From Pseudonocardiales bacterium (GTDB taxonomy: Bacteria > Actinomycetota > Actinomycetes > Mycobacteriales > Pseudonocardiaceae): a stretch of DNA of 64,000 nt. The DNA lies in contig JAFATA010000003.1 in NCBI GenBank assembly GCA_019244165.1, positions 1 to 64,000 on the forward strand, read 5' to 3'. The position numbers were made by a program, and so were the translations under genes. Every line of letters starts with the position of its first letter. Positions within the stretch are counted from its first letter, which is position 1. Positions 36,704 to 45,619 of this stretch are shown here, one piece after another. The notes beneath the pieces are model-generated. The model worked only from the letters and a program-made list of their open reading frames with translations. It was not told the DNA's origin and did not search any database.

Positions 36704-37075
36704 TCACCGGTCCTGCCGGAGCAGCTCGGCCAGCACGGCTGCCTGGCTGATCTCGGGATTCCGAGTGGCGGTGAGCAAGGTCAGCGTGCGCTGCGCTACC
36801 AGCTCCCGCAGATGCGCCAGCGCCGCGCTCGCCTCGGGTTGCTCCAGCTCGGCGCGGTAGCGGCGGGCGAACTGCTCAAACCGCTCGGGGTCGTGTCCAT
36901 ACCAGCGGCGCAGCTCATCCGACGGCGCGACCGTGCGACACCATTCGTCCAACGCGGCCTTCTTTCGGGCCAGGCCGCGCGGCCAGATCCGGTCGACCAG
37001 GACCCGAGCGCCATCGCGGTCCCGCGGCTCGTCGTAGACGCGGCGCACCCGCACGTCGTGTTCAGCCACCAGCAA
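36704..37075 (-). CDS. DUF488-family protein
   Basis: A 123-residue protein. RVYDEPRDRDGARVLVDRIW, the PRG motif after it, LDEWCRTVAPSDELRRWYGH and HLRELVAQRTLTLLTATRNP are the family hallmarks. DUF488 proteins are widespread cytosolic proteins of unknown function, with a possible nucleotide- or metal-related fold. It is convergent with the zinc-ribbon gene. The ATG at 37069-37075 region lies behind GGAGG (AAGGAGGTTGCTGGTG). Confidence 0.88.
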   Translation of the reverse strand: MLVAEHDVRVRRVYDEPRDRDGARVLVDRIWPRGLARKKAALDEWCRTVAPSDELRRWYGHDPERFEQFARRYRAELEQPEASAALAHLRELVAQRTLTLLTATRNPEISQAAVLAELLRQDR

Positions 37076-37207
37076 CCTCCTTCATCACTGTAGTTCCCTA
37101 CCTCAGGTGACGTAGTTTCTGATCTCCGGGAATCGGGTACAGCCGCGATGCGGCCACACCACCAGTCAGGGGGTGTATTTCAGCCGAAAGAAGTAAGGGA
37201 GAACGGG

Positions 37208-37942
37208 ATGAAGGTCAGGATGGCCGCCGCGAGCCTGCTCGGCTCGATGGCGGTGGTCGCGAGCATGGGCTTCGGCACCGCCGCGGCACAGCCGGGCGGG
37301 GGTGGTAGCCAGCTGTCCCCGCAGGACCAGACGTTTATGACGCAGAACGCGCAGACCGACTTGGCCGAAATCGCGGCCGGGAAGCTCGCCGTGGCGCGCG
37401 CGACGACCACGCAGATCCGCCAGACCGCGCAGACGATCATGTCGGATCACCAGCAGATCCTGTCCCAGTTGCAAGGCCTGGGGCGGGACCTGCACGTCAC
37501 GCTGCCGAACTCGCCGGACGCCACGCAGCAGCAGCAAGCGCAGCAGCTGGAGACTTCCTCCGGCACGGACTTCGACCACGCCTACCTGCAGGATGAGACC
37601 AAGGGTCATCAGACGTCAATTGCCCAGACCCAACAGGAGATCAAGTCGGGCAGCGATCAGCAAGTGGTGAACTTCGCGAAGTCCTACTTGCCGGGCGCCG
37701 AGCAGCACTTGAGAATGGTGCAGAACCTCAGCGTCCCCAGCGGCGCCGGCACCGCTAGCCCCAGCAGTCCCGCCAGCCCCAGCAGCCCCAGCCCCCCCAG
37801 CGGGGTGAACGCCGGCTCTGGTGGCGAGGCGGCAGCGAGCCCGGAGATGCCACCGGCGGTGGTCGCTGGCCTGGCGGGTGGCGGTGTGCTGCTCGTGCTG
37901 ACCTCCGGGGGGGCGCTGCTTGTTCGGCGTCGCCAGGAATGA
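37208..37942 (+). CDS. exported DUF4142 protein with C-terminal membrane anchor
   Basis: A 244-residue exported protein. Signal peptide at 1-27 (VRMAAASLLGSMAVVASMGF). A DUF4142 four-helix ferritin-like bundle at about 35-180 (FMTQNAQTDLAEIAAGKLAV and GHQTSIAQTQQEI). A Ser/Pro-rich linker and a C-terminal hydrophobic helix ending in LLVRRRQE follow. The tail has the layout of a sortase substrate but lacks LPxTG; a PEMPPA sequence lies before the helix. A class E/F sortase gene starts 22 nt downstream, so the pair may act together on the cell wall. ATG at 37208 behind GGGAGAACGGG. Confidence 0.8.
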   Translation: MKVRMAAASLLGSMAVVASMGFGTAAAQPGGGGSQLSPQDQTFMTQNAQTDLAEIAAGKLAVARATTTQIRQTAQTIMSDHQQILSQLQGLGRDLHVTLPNSPDATQQQQAQQLETSSGTDFDHAYLQDETKGHQTSIAQTQQEIKSGSDQQVVNFAKSYLPGAEQHLRMVQNLSVPSGAGTASPSSPASPSSPSPPSGVNAGSGGEAAASPEMPPAVVAGLAGGGVLLVLTSGGALLVRRRQE

Positions 37943-37964
37943 GCCCCAGGAACGAGTCCCAGGA

Positions 37965-38600
37965 ATGAACCGCAGATGGCCGTGGCTGGGGGTGATAGTC
38001 GGCCTCGGGCTGATCGTGACCGCTGGCGTGGGACCAACGATCGGCGTTGGTGACACGCCGCAGGTCGGGAGGGTCCCAGCGGTGCAGGCGGCGGCCGGTA
38101 CCGGGCCGACGGTGCGGGCGGCACCGCGATCCGGCACCCGACCGCCGACCGCGATGGCCGGACAAGCGCCGCAGCGGCTCATGCTGCCGTCGCTGCGGGT
38201 AGACGCGCCGATCACGCCGGTGGCGACGCTGCCCGGTGGCGGCCTGGCCGTTCCGGCCAACCCCGAGGTGCTGGGCTGGTGGCAGGGCGGGGCGCGCCCT
38301 GGCACCGGACAGGGCACCGTCGTGATCGACGGCCACGTCGACACCGCAGCCGACGGCCCGGGCGCCCTGTTCCACCTCCGCGAGCTGCGTCCTGGCGACC
38401 CGGTCGTGCTGAGCACCGACCACGGGCCGCAGAGGTACCTGATTGCCGCGCTGCGCAGCTACCTGAAGGCCGACCTGCCCGCCGAGGTGTTCGCCCGCCG
38501 CGGGCAACCACGCCTGGTCATCATCACCTGCGGAGGCGCATTCAACGAGAAAACCCGGCAATACGCTGACAACATCGTCGCCTACGCCCTCCCCGCATAA
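37965..38600 (+). CDS. class F (E/F) sortase
   Basis: A 211-residue membrane-anchored transpeptidase. One N-terminal signal anchor (WLGVIVGLGLIVTAGVG), then the sortase beta barrel. Catalytic His124 in VIDGHVDT, Cys189 in IITCGG and the Arg in NEKTRQY are all present. Class F sortases are common in actinobacteria, and their substrates are poorly known. It follows the DUF4142 gene directly with imperfect repeats (CAGGAATGA) between, and probably shares its transcript. Start ATG at 37965; the site (CCCAGGA) is close. Confidence 0.85.
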   Translation: MNRRWPWLGVIVGLGLIVTAGVGPTIGVGDTPQVGRVPAVQAAAGTGPTVRAAPRSGTRPPTAMAGQAPQRLMLPSLRVDAPITPVATLPGGGLAVPANPEVLGWWQGGARPGTGQGTVVIDGHVDTAADGPGALFHLRELRPGDPVVLSTDHGPQRYLIAALRSYLKADLPAEVFARRGQPRLVIITCGGAFNEKTRQYADNIVAYALPA

Positions 38601-38706
38601 ACCGCTGGTCAGGTCCGTTTCGTGGCCATGCCGCAGGGAACCCCGTGGCTGCCGCCCCTGGCTGGGGCGGTGACACGACGGTGGGACGGGACGAGGAGCA
38701 AGAACG

Positions 38707-39084
38707 ATGGAGTCTACTGTCATTGTAACCGAGAACGCCACGGCTGCGGTAGGGCCACACTCGCAGGGTGTACGACGGGGGAATATCCTCGCGGTAGGAG
38801 GCCAGGTAGGGGCTGACCCTAGGTCGGGAATTCTTTGCGAGGGGTTTGACGATCAGATCCGGCAGGCGATGACGAATATACAAGAAATCCTCAAAGAGGC
38901 TGGGGCATCCTTCGCCGACGTGGTAATGTTGCGTATCTACCTCACCGAAGAGGGTCATTTTCACGCAATGAACACAGCACTGGAGAAGCTCTTGTCGAAG
39001 CCATTTCCGGCGCGGACAGTCGTTTACGTAGAATTACCACCGGAGATGCTCGTCGAAATAGACGCTCTCGCCGTCGTTGACTAG
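38707..39084 (+). CDS. RidA-family (YjgF/UK114) enamine/imine deaminase
   Basis: A 125-residue trimeric cytosolic protein. SQGVRRGNILAVGGQVG, the central helix QAMTNIQEILKEAGASFADV, and the conserved Arg in FPARTVVYVELP fit RidA-type deaminases that hydrolyse reactive enamines from PLP enzymes. Its codon use is less GC-rich than its neighbours (many A/T third positions), a hint of later acquisition. ATG at 38707 behind AGGAGCAAGAACG. Confidence 0.88.
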   Translation: MESTVIVTENATAAVGPHSQGVRRGNILAVGGQVGADPRSGILCEGFDDQIRQAMTNIQEILKEAGASFADVVMLRIYLTEEGHFHAMNTALEKLLSKPFPARTVVYVELPPEMLVEIDALAVVD

Positions 39085-39136
39085 TACTCCAGCCGTACTT
39101 TGTGATCTTCGGCGTGGCGATGCCAGGTTGGGCCGA

Positions 39137-39670
39137 TTACTGGCCGCTGCTGATCCCATAGGCCTGCCAAGTGGCCGGCGACGAGGCGTGGAGCATGACG
39201 GGGGTGCCGGGTACCCCCTGGGACTGCACACCGGGGAACCCGACCGGCTGGGGGCAGAGGATAACCAGTACGGGTAGCCAGGAGTATCCGAGAGGTATGC
39301 GCTGCATGGCTTCGCCGAGGGTCCCGATATCGGTCTGGGCGCCCATACTGGCGGCATTGCCGTCGTTCAGGCATTTCCACTGGGTGAGGATCAGCGGGTA
39401 CTGCTGGGTCGGTGGCCCGTCCGCGCCACTGGGCAGGTTGTAGGCGATGTCGAATGCGCGCTTCAAACCGGGGATGCGTAGCTCCCGCTGGTAGCTCAAT
39501 GGCTGGACCTGTGACCGCAAGGGAAATTGGTAGCGCAAGAAGTCGATGACCGCCCACTGCTCCCAGCCTCCGCCTCCGTTCAGCGAGCGAACAAAGTCCA
39601 GAATCTGGCCGCGCCCGGTCATCCACCCGATTAGATCTTGGAGTCCTTCAGCCGGGGTGATCCGCTGCAT
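39137..39670 (-). CDS. hypothetical protein
   Basis: A 177-residue protein starting MQRITPAEGLQDLIGWMTGR. It has no signal peptide or membrane helix. Middle part QWAVIDFLRYQFPLRSQVQP and AFDIAYNLPSGADGPPTQQY; C-terminal half rich in P, Q and W. I do not recognise a family. The ATG at 39670 follows GGAGCGACG. Third-position GC is moderate, lower than in the flanking Fgd2 gene, and together with the RidA gene it makes a slightly AT-richer patch. Confidence 0.5.
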   Translation of the reverse strand: MQRITPAEGLQDLIGWMTGRGQILDFVRSLNGGGGWEQWAVIDFLRYQFPLRSQVQPLSYQRELRIPGLKRAFDIAYNLPSGADGPPTQQYPLILTQWKCLNDGNAASMGAQTDIGTLGEAMQRIPLGYSWLPVLVILCPQPVGFPGVQSQGVPGTPVMLHASSPATWQAYGISSGQ

Positions 39671-39830
39671 CGTCGCTCCGTCGCCGGGTGATGGATATCT
39701 TCCGGTATTAGACGAGCATTAGTGTACTGGCCGTAGATCGTGATCTTGCGGCGTGTCGGTCCCGCACGGGGCGGCCACCGCTGGAGTACGTGAAGTTTCG
39801 GAGATCTAGTGGATCGAATAGCTGGCCGGC

Positions 39831-40913
39831 TCAAGCCTGCAGGTGAGGCAGCACGCGATGGCCGTAGAAGTCGATGACCCGCCTGGGGTCGGCCTGGGGG
39901 GCGTGGATGAACGGGATGACGCCGGCGTCGAGCAACGTGCGCACCGCCGTGATGTGCGCGGTGGGGTCAGTTCCCCGGACCCAGGAGGAGATGACCTGCC
40001 GCAGCGGGGTGCGCTGGACGATCTGCTCGATGGTTACCGGGTTGGGCTGGTACAGCAGGTTGGCCGTGGGTGGCGCGGCCAGAAACCGCCAACGCTGGGC
40101 GGCATAGTTGACGTCGGAATCGTCGCCCACCACCACATAGCTCTCCACGAAGATCGGCATCCTCCCGGGGTCCTTCCCGGCGGCCCGGGCGCCCCGCTGG
40201 AACGCCGCCCGCAGCCGCGGATTCACCGCCCCACCGGTAGTGATCCATCCGTCACCATACTGGCCAGCGAGAAGGGCGCTTTTCGGCCCGCCGGCGGCAA
40301 CGTAGATCGGAGGCGGCTGCTTCGGCAGGTCGTAGAGCTGGAGCTGCTCGGTCCGGAAGTATCGGCCCCGAAACGACACCCGCTGCCCGCTCCACAGCTG
40401 GCGGATCAGCGTGATGGCCTCCACGAGACGGTCGTGCCGCTCGGGATACCTGCCGAACTGGCCGGTGCCGGCCAGTTCGTTGATGGCTTCGCCGGTATCC
40501 ACCCCGAGGAAGGTGCGCCCGGGAGACAGCGTAGCCAGGGTGGCGAACGCCTGCGCCACGTCCGTGGGATGGTGCCGGTAAATGGGGCAGCTCACCCCGG
40601 TCCCCAGCGTGATAGCCCGGGTGCGTTGGCTGACCAGGCCAAGGGTCAGCCAGGGAAATGCTGCGTGACCTTCGTTGTCCTGCCAGGGCTGCAGGTGATC
40701 ACTGGCCCACACGTAACCGAAGCCGGCCTGCTCGGCCGCTGCGGCAAGCTCCACCAGCTGGGAGGTCGGGGACTGCTCATGGGAGAGCACGAAACCTACC
40801 CCTGCTCTGCCCGCTTCTGGGCCCACGGCTGGGCCCGTGGCTGGTGCACCCGCTACCGGAGAGGGGCCAGGCAAGCCGCAAGCGGCCGTCGACTTGCCCC
40901 TCTCGATGTGCAC
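39831..40913 (-). CDS. fgd2: Fgd2-family F420-dependent dehydrogenase (Rv0132c type), export signal unclear
   Basis: A luciferase-like TIM-barrel enzyme of about 360 residues. GVGFVLSHEQ, YVWASDHLQPWQDNEGHAAF and GTGVSCPIYRHHPTDVAQAF are nearly the same as in M. tuberculosis Rv0132c, an F420-dependent hydroxymycolate dehydrogenase exported by Tat. Here the segment before the enzyme (VHIERGKSTAACGLPGPSPV) has a lipobox-like AAC but no hydrophobic core. An SRRDT motif lies 25 residues further upstream in the same frame. The signal peptide seems degenerate, so location is uncertain. I start at the GTG at 40913 tentatively. Confidence 0.8.
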   Translation of the reverse strand: MHIERGKSTAACGLPGPSPVAGAPATGPAVGPEAGRAGVGFVLSHEQSPTSQLVELAAAAEQAGFGYVWASDHLQPWQDNEGHAAFPWLTLGLVSQRTRAITLGTGVSCPIYRHHPTDVAQAFATLATLSPGRTFLGVDTGEAINELAGTGQFGRYPERHDRLVEAITLIRQLWSGQRVSFRGRYFRTEQLQLYDLPKQPPPIYVAAGGPKSALLAGQYGDGWITTGGAVNPRLRAAFQRGARAAGKDPGRMPIFVESYVVVGDDSDVNYAAQRWRFLAAPPTANLLYQPNPVTIEQIVQRTPLRQVISSWVRGTDPTAHITAVRTLLDAGVIPFIHAPQADPRRVIDFYGHRVLPHLQA

Positions 40914-41065
40914 TGATCGTCCGGATTGCCCACGAGAGGGGCGCTCAAACCAGCTCGCCACCCACCCGGGGCTGCCGGAGGTGTCGCGACGGCTTAACTC
41001 CGTGCAATCGGGGAACCCTCTCTCCGTGAGGATGAGTAAACTGGATCTTGAGGAGGAAGATCGCG

Positions 41066-41518
41066 TTGTCGACCGCACGCCGCATTGCTGGGACAGTCGG
41101 GCTTCTCTCAGGTGTGCTGCTGGCCACGGTGGGTCTCGGCGGCAGGGCCTCCGCGGCGCCGGAGTCGCCGACGCCGTGCGCGGTGACCGCGAAGGCATGC
41201 ATGGACCTGGCCACCCACCAAGCGTGGCTGACCGACGGGGCGGGGAAGGTGACCTATGGGCCGGTCGCCGCCCGCGGTGGCAAGTCCAGTGCCCCGACCC
41301 CCGTCGGTACCTTTAAGGTCCTGCGGAAGGACAAGCACTTTTACAGCACCGAGTTCCACGCGCCGATGCCGTACTCGGTGTTCTTCTACCCCGGCGACGC
41401 CTTCCACGCCGACAGCACCGCGGTGGCGTCTAACGGGTGCATCCACCTGAGCTGGGCGGCGGCTCAGCATTTCTACGACACCCTTAGCCCCGGAGCGCAG
41501 GTCCAAATCGTGAGCTGA
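41066..41518 (+). CDS. secreted L,D-transpeptidase (YkuD family)
   Basis: A 150-residue exported enzyme that forms 3-3 peptide cross-links in peptidoglycan or attaches ligands to it. N-terminal signal peptide (IAGTVGLLSGVLLATVGLGG, cut near RASAAPES). Catalytic Cys125 lies in SNGCIHLS (usual SHGCIRL) with the upstream His in FHAPMPYSVFF. I chose TTG at 41066, 9 nt after AGGAGG, over the TTG at 41048 that lies before it. It is divergent from the Fgd2 gene. Confidence 0.85.
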   Translation: MSTARRIAGTVGLLSGVLLATVGLGGRASAAPESPTPCAVTAKACMDLATHQAWLTDGAGKVTYGPVAARGGKSSAPTPVGTFKVLRKDKHFYSTEFHAPMPYSVFFYPGDAFHADSTAVASNGCIHLSWAAAQHFYDTLSPGAQVQIVS

Positions 41519-41533
41519 TGGTGCCTGCGTGGA

Positions 41534-42991
41534 TTAGGTGGACCACGGGATCGTGGGTAAGGGCAGTGTTGGCGGGTGGAGAAACGGTGGGGGCGCGGAG
41601 AGGTTGAGAAGACCCCACGGGGCGAGGGCGCTGGCGTCCCGGCGGGTTAAGGGTGGCAGGTTCCACTTTTCTTCGATGAGTTTGAGTGCCGAGGTGTGGT
41701 CGAACGGGGTCGGGGACACGTAGTCGCGTTTGGCGTAGGGACAGACGACGACGGCGGGCACCCGGAACCCGTAGTGGTCGTAACGCCCCTCGCCGGGATC
41801 CGGCCAACGGTGCCGCGGCCATATCCCGGAATGTTGGAGGAGCCATCGCAGCGGCCCGGTGCTGCCAGCAAGGCTGCGCGGGAGCACGTCGTCGGGTTCG
41901 GCTGCTGGTGGTGGTGGCACGTGATCGTAGTATCCGCCGTGTTCGTCGTAGAGCCAGATGAGCAGGGTGTGTGGCCAGGCCGGACCGCGCATGACAGCGT
42001 TGATCACTGCGGCGGAGAAACCCTCTCCGAGGCGAATGTCTTGCGGGTTTTCCTCCGAGTACACCTCAAAGTCGGGGTCGACAATGCTCACCGGTGGTAG
42101 CGTGCCCGCCGCAGCGTGGTGGAAGAAGTGTTCGATGTGGCGGAGGTGGCCGATCGTTTGCACGAGCCCCAGGGGGTACATGTTCGCTGTGCACTGGAGT
42201 TCCCCTTGGACGCTGTGTTCGATCCCAGGCAGCAACTGCTGGGCCAGCAACCTCGCTGCGCGGGCAACGCGCAGGCCGGCGGCGCCGGCGAGTTGCGGGC
42301 CGAGCAGGCGCAGAGCCGGGACGTGGTGGTAGTTGACCCACCCAATGCCGTGCCGGTTAAGCAGGTCGAAGAGGGTGCCGGTTCGGGGGTAGTCGATGAG
42401 GCCGGGGATCGAGTCGTCGATCAGGCCATGCGCGGTGGCCGCGATGAAAAAGCGCCGGTTGGGGAACGTCGGGCCCAAGCAGGAGCAGAACCAGCGCTCG
42501 GCGAGGGGGAAGGTCCGCGCGAGCCCGGCGTAGAACGGGAGGTCTTCGGCGTCCCAGTAGCCCATGACCACTGTGGCGTCGTCATCGGTGGCGATGTCCT
42601 GGATGCTGGTCACGAACCCCTCGTTGCGGCCGTGGTCGAACTGCAGATGGCTGCGCTGCCACGTCTGGGAGGGCACATGCTCCTTCTGCTTGGTAGTGGG
42701 CAGGTGGTGCGCGGGCACGGGGGTACCGTCGCGGTAGCGGTTCACCGGTGGGGGGTTAGGCAGCCCGTCACCGCGGCCCAGCGTGCCCAAGTAGTTGTCG
42801 AACGAGTGGTTTTCCATCATCAACAACACGATGTGCCGGATCTGCGGGACCCGGTCCGTGCCGGGCGGCAGCGAGGGGTCCGGCAGCATCTCCCGGTCCC
42901 GGGCAGCGTCACGATGCCGCAGCCGCCGCTGACCCGACACCTGGTCCCATCGCTGCCACATCTCCGGTCTCCCTACGTCCTCGCCCATCAT
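41534..42991 (-). CDS. phospholipase C-like/phosphoesterase-family protein
   Basis: A 485-residue enzyme of the PlcA/acid phosphatase (phosphoesterase) family. Metal site motifs are intact: HIVLLMMENHSFDNYLGTLG near residue 47, then LIWLYDEHGGYYDHVPPP and FDHTSALKLIEEKW. Known members cleave phospholipids or phosphate esters and are usually exported by Tat. No signal peptide is found here (start MMGEDVGRPEMWQRW), so either it is cytosolic or the start lies in a lost segment. It is divergent from the HAD gene at 43019, 27 nt apart. Confidence 0.82.
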   Translation of the reverse strand: MMGEDVGRPEMWQRWDQVSGQRRLRHRDAARDREMLPDPSLPPGTDRVPQIRHIVLLMMENHSFDNYLGTLGRGDGLPNPPPVNRYRDGTPVPAHHLPTTKQKEHVPSQTWQRSHLQFDHGRNEGFVTSIQDIATDDDATVVMGYWDAEDLPFYAGLARTFPLAERWFCSCLGPTFPNRRFFIAATAHGLIDDSIPGLIDYPRTGTLFDLLNRHGIGWVNYHHVPALRLLGPQLAGAAGLRVARAARLLAQQLLPGIEHSVQGELQCTANMYPLGLVQTIGHLRHIEHFFHHAAAGTLPPVSIVDPDFEVYSEENPQDIRLGEGFSAAVINAVMRGPAWPHTLLIWLYDEHGGYYDHVPPPPAAEPDDVLPRSLAGSTGPLRWLLQHSGIWPRHRWPDPGEGRYDHYGFRVPAVVVCPYAKRDYVSPTPFDHTSALKLIEEKWNLPPLTRRDASALAPWGLLNLSAPPPFLHPPTLPLPTIPWST

Positions 42992-43018
42992 CGTGGTTCT
43001 GATGCGACGGAGGCGTGA

Positions 43019-43693
43019 ATGGTGACAGACGGGGTGCAGGCGGTGGTGTTCGACCTCGATGGCGTGCTGGTGGATTCGGAGGGGTTGTGGGACGTCGTGC
43101 GCCGGGGTGTTGCCGCCGAAGCCGGCCGACCCTGGCCCGCGCAGGCGACCCGGGCGATGCAGGGCATGAGTACCGCGGAGTGGTCGGCGTACCTGACGGA
43201 GGTGGTGGGCGTGCCCGGTGCGCCGCAGCAGGTGGCGGCCACCGTCGTGGAGCGGATGGCCGCTCAGTACCACGCGCGGCTGCCGCTGTACCCGGGTGCG
43301 CTGGAGGTGGTCCAGCGGCTGGGGCGCCGCTGGCCTTTGGGGCTCGCGTCATCCTCACCCCGGCGGCTGATCGACACCGTGCTGCAGGCAGCCGGGTTAG
43401 CGCGGTGGTTTCCGGTCAGCATCTCCACGGAGGAGGTGGAGGCGGGGAAGCCCTCACCCGTGGTGTACCAGACCGTGGTGCAGCGGCTCGGCGTGGACCC
43501 CTCGCGGGCGATCGCGATCGAGGACTCCAGCAACGGGCTGCGCTCGGCCGCTGCGGCCGGATTGGGGGTACTCGCCGTGCCCAACGCGGCCTTCCCGCCC
43601 TCCGAGGACGCGCTGGCGCTGGCTGAGGTCGTCGTGGACTCCCTCCAGGAGATCACCCCGGAGCTGGTGGCCTCAATGGGCCGCAGCGGCTAG
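43019..43693 (+). CDS. HAD-superfamily hydrolase, beta-phosphoglucomutase-like
   Basis: A 224-residue cytosolic HAD enzyme. Motif I FDLDGVLVDSE (nucleophile Asp13 region), motif II LASSSPRRLID, motif III KPSPVVYQTVVQRLGV and motif IV IEDSSNGLRSAAAAG are all present. The GVLVDSE and EDSSNG forms are typical of the beta-phosphoglucomutase/sugar-phosphatase branch. Substrate unknown. The start ATG at 43019 is 27 nt from the divergent phospholipase-like gene. Confidence 0.87.
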   Translation: MVTDGVQAVVFDLDGVLVDSEGLWDVVRRGVAAEAGRPWPAQATRAMQGMSTAEWSAYLTEVVGVPGAPQQVAATVVERMAAQYHARLPLYPGALEVVQRLGRRWPLGLASSSPRRLIDTVLQAAGLARWFPVSISTEEVEAGKPSPVVYQTVVQRLGVDPSRAIAIEDSSNGLRSAAAAGLGVLAVPNAAFPPSEDALALAEVVVDSLQEITPELVASMGRSG

Positions 43694-43846
43694 GTCGTGC
43701 CCCGTAGATCACTGAACGAGGGGGTGCTCTCCGTGTCATGCCACTGGCCGCTACCCCCTGCACGAGGTGCACCCCGAGGTGTCCTTCGCCGCCATGAACG
43801 GCATCCAGTACTAACTGTCTCGGCGTCCGCAGATTGTCACAGGCTG

Positions 43847-43896
43847 CTGCCACAATCCCGTCGTGTTGCAACTGAACGTAGTACCAGTTGTGGCAG
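43847..43896. promoter_or_regulatory. nested inverted repeats upstream of the restriction-modification operon
   Basis: Outer arms CTGCCACAA and TTGTGGCAG (perfect, 32 nt apart) enclose inner arms CAACTG and CAGTTG (10 nt apart). The structure ends 45 nt before the methyltransferase start, where a controller or the methyltransferase itself could bind. No controller (C) gene is present, so autorepression by the methyltransferase is a possibility. Confidence 0.4.
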
Positions 43897-43941
43897 AGTC
43901 GAGCCGCGAAGGGGCAGTCGTCAGGATGGGCGGTACTTCGA

Positions 43942-45591
43942 GTGACCAGGGCTAGCGCCGCACTGCCTGAGCGCCCGGCCACCGAATACGATCTTGTCCG
44001 CTTGGCGGTTGGCTTGGGCGCCGTGACCGTCGGCGGACCGCTCTCACCGGCCGAACGTGACCTCATCGAGACGGCGGAGGCTCTCGGTGATGGGCCCGGT
44101 GCAGGGCTCGTGGCCCAGACGGCGGGGCAGATCCTCGCCGGTGCCGATCCTCTCGGTGATCGGTTTTGCACCCTGCGTTCCGCGGAGGTTCGGCGCAGTT
44201 CGGGCGCTGTGTACACCCCGCCCGAACTGGTCGACCCGATGGTTGCGTGGATGCTGGACCAGAACCCGGACCGCGTGGTGGACGCTGGGACGGGCAGTGG
44301 GCGTTTCTCGATGGCCATCGCGCGCACGGCGCCCGAGGTTCCGGTGGTGGCGGTTGATGTGGACCCTCTTGCCACCCTCATGGTTCGCGGGTCCCTGGCG
44401 ACTTTACGTGTCGTCACCGCTTCGGTGCTGCAGACGGACTACACGCGCCTCTCGCTCCCGCCCGCCCCCGGACGGACGGCGTACATCGGGAACCCCCCCT
44501 ACGTTCGCCACCATCACCTCGCACCTGCGGCGAAGACATGGGCGCACCAGGTCGCCGCCAAGCTGGGTCACACCGTCAGCGGGTTGGCCGGGCTGCACGC
44601 CTACTTCTTCCTCGCCACGGCTGCCATGGGTCGCGCGGGAGACGTTGGGTGCTTTGTGACCTCGGCCGAGTGGTTGGACGTCAACTACGGCTCTATCATT
44701 CGGCAGCTGCTCCTCGGCGAGCTGGGAGGCGAGGCGATCCACGTTGTGGAGCCGCAGGCGCTGCCTTTCGAGGGCACGGCAACGACGGCCGTTGTGGTCA
44801 ACTTCCGGTTCGGCGAACGACCGAGGTCGGTCCGTTTCCGTCCGGTCACGACCCTCGGCGCTCTCGGCGACCTTGCGACGACGGGTGAACCCGTGGCTCG
44901 GGAGCGTCTCGCCGAGGCTCCCCGCTGGTCCCCCTTCATCCGCACCCGCCGCCAGGTGCCTGAGGGTTACATCGAGCTGGGCGAGATCTGCCGGGTGCAC
45001 CGGGGCACGGTCACCGGATCGAACGCCACCTGGGTCGCGCGGGGTGAGGTCAAGCTGCCAAAGTCTGTGCTGTTCCCCGCGGTCACGAGGGCACGGGAGC
45101 TTTTCGAGGCTGGTGACATCCTCAGCGATCCGGGGAGCCTCCGACGCGTGATCGACATCCCGGTGGACCTCGACGAGCTGGAGCCGGAGGAGCGCAAGCT
45201 GGTGGACCGCTTCATCCGGGAGGTGAAGAAGACGTCGGTCCACCAGGGCTACATCGCCAGCCACCGCCGCGCCTGGTGGTCCGTGGGACTCCGTGAGCCT
45301 GCCCCCATCTTGGCGACCTACATGGCCCGCCGCCCTCCGGCCTTCGTCATCAACGCCGCCGAGGCACGCCACATCAACATCGCTCACGGGCTTTACCCAC
45401 GCCAGGAACTGCCCGGGCACGCGTTGGAGCGCCTGTCCCAGTGCCTCCGGCAATCGATCTCGCTCTCCCAGGGGCGGACGTACGCGGGGGGACTGACGAA
45501 GTTCGAACCGAAGGAGATGGAACGACTTCCGGTACCTGACCTCGATAGCCTCCTGTCTCATGCGCCTCTCCCCGCCCCGGTGGTCAGTTGA
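43942..45591 (+). CDS. N6-adenine DNA methyltransferase of a type II restriction-modification system
   Basis: A 549-residue methyltransferase. SAM motif I VVDAGTGSGRFSMAIA and catalytic motif IV NPPYV at 184-188 mark an N6-adenine enzyme of the Eco57I/TaqI class; FCTLRSAEVRRSSGAVYTPP is the usual entry to motif X/I. A C-terminal target-recognition part (about 320-540) follows. It lies directly before a XamI-like nuclease gene, so it should protect the XamI site, GTCGAC, by methylating its adenine; this is inference from the partner. The GTG at 43942 is the best start; the open frame extends further upstream. Confidence 0.85.
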   Translation: MTRASAALPERPATEYDLVRLAVGLGAVTVGGPLSPAERDLIETAEALGDGPGAGLVAQTAGQILAGADPLGDRFCTLRSAEVRRSSGAVYTPPELVDPMVAWMLDQNPDRVVDAGTGSGRFSMAIARTAPEVPVVAVDVDPLATLMVRGSLATLRVVTASVLQTDYTRLSLPPAPGRTAYIGNPPYVRHHHLAPAAKTWAHQVAAKLGHTVSGLAGLHAYFFLATAAMGRAGDVGCFVTSAEWLDVNYGSIIRQLLLGELGGEAIHVVEPQALPFEGTATTAVVVNFRFGERPRSVRFRPVTTLGALGDLATTGEPVARERLAEAPRWSPFIRTRRQVPEGYIELGEICRVHRGTVTGSNATWVARGEVKLPKSVLFPAVTRARELFEAGDILSDPGSLRRVIDIPVDLDELEPEERKLVDRFIREVKKTSVHQGYIASHRRAWWSVGLREPAPILATYMARRPPAFVINAAEARHINIAHGLYPRQELPGHALERLSQCLRQSISLSQGRTYAGGLTKFEPKEMERLPVPDLDSLLSHAPLPAPVVS

Positions 45592-45619
45592 TCAATTGGA
45601 GGTCGGACGCTTAAGGTCC

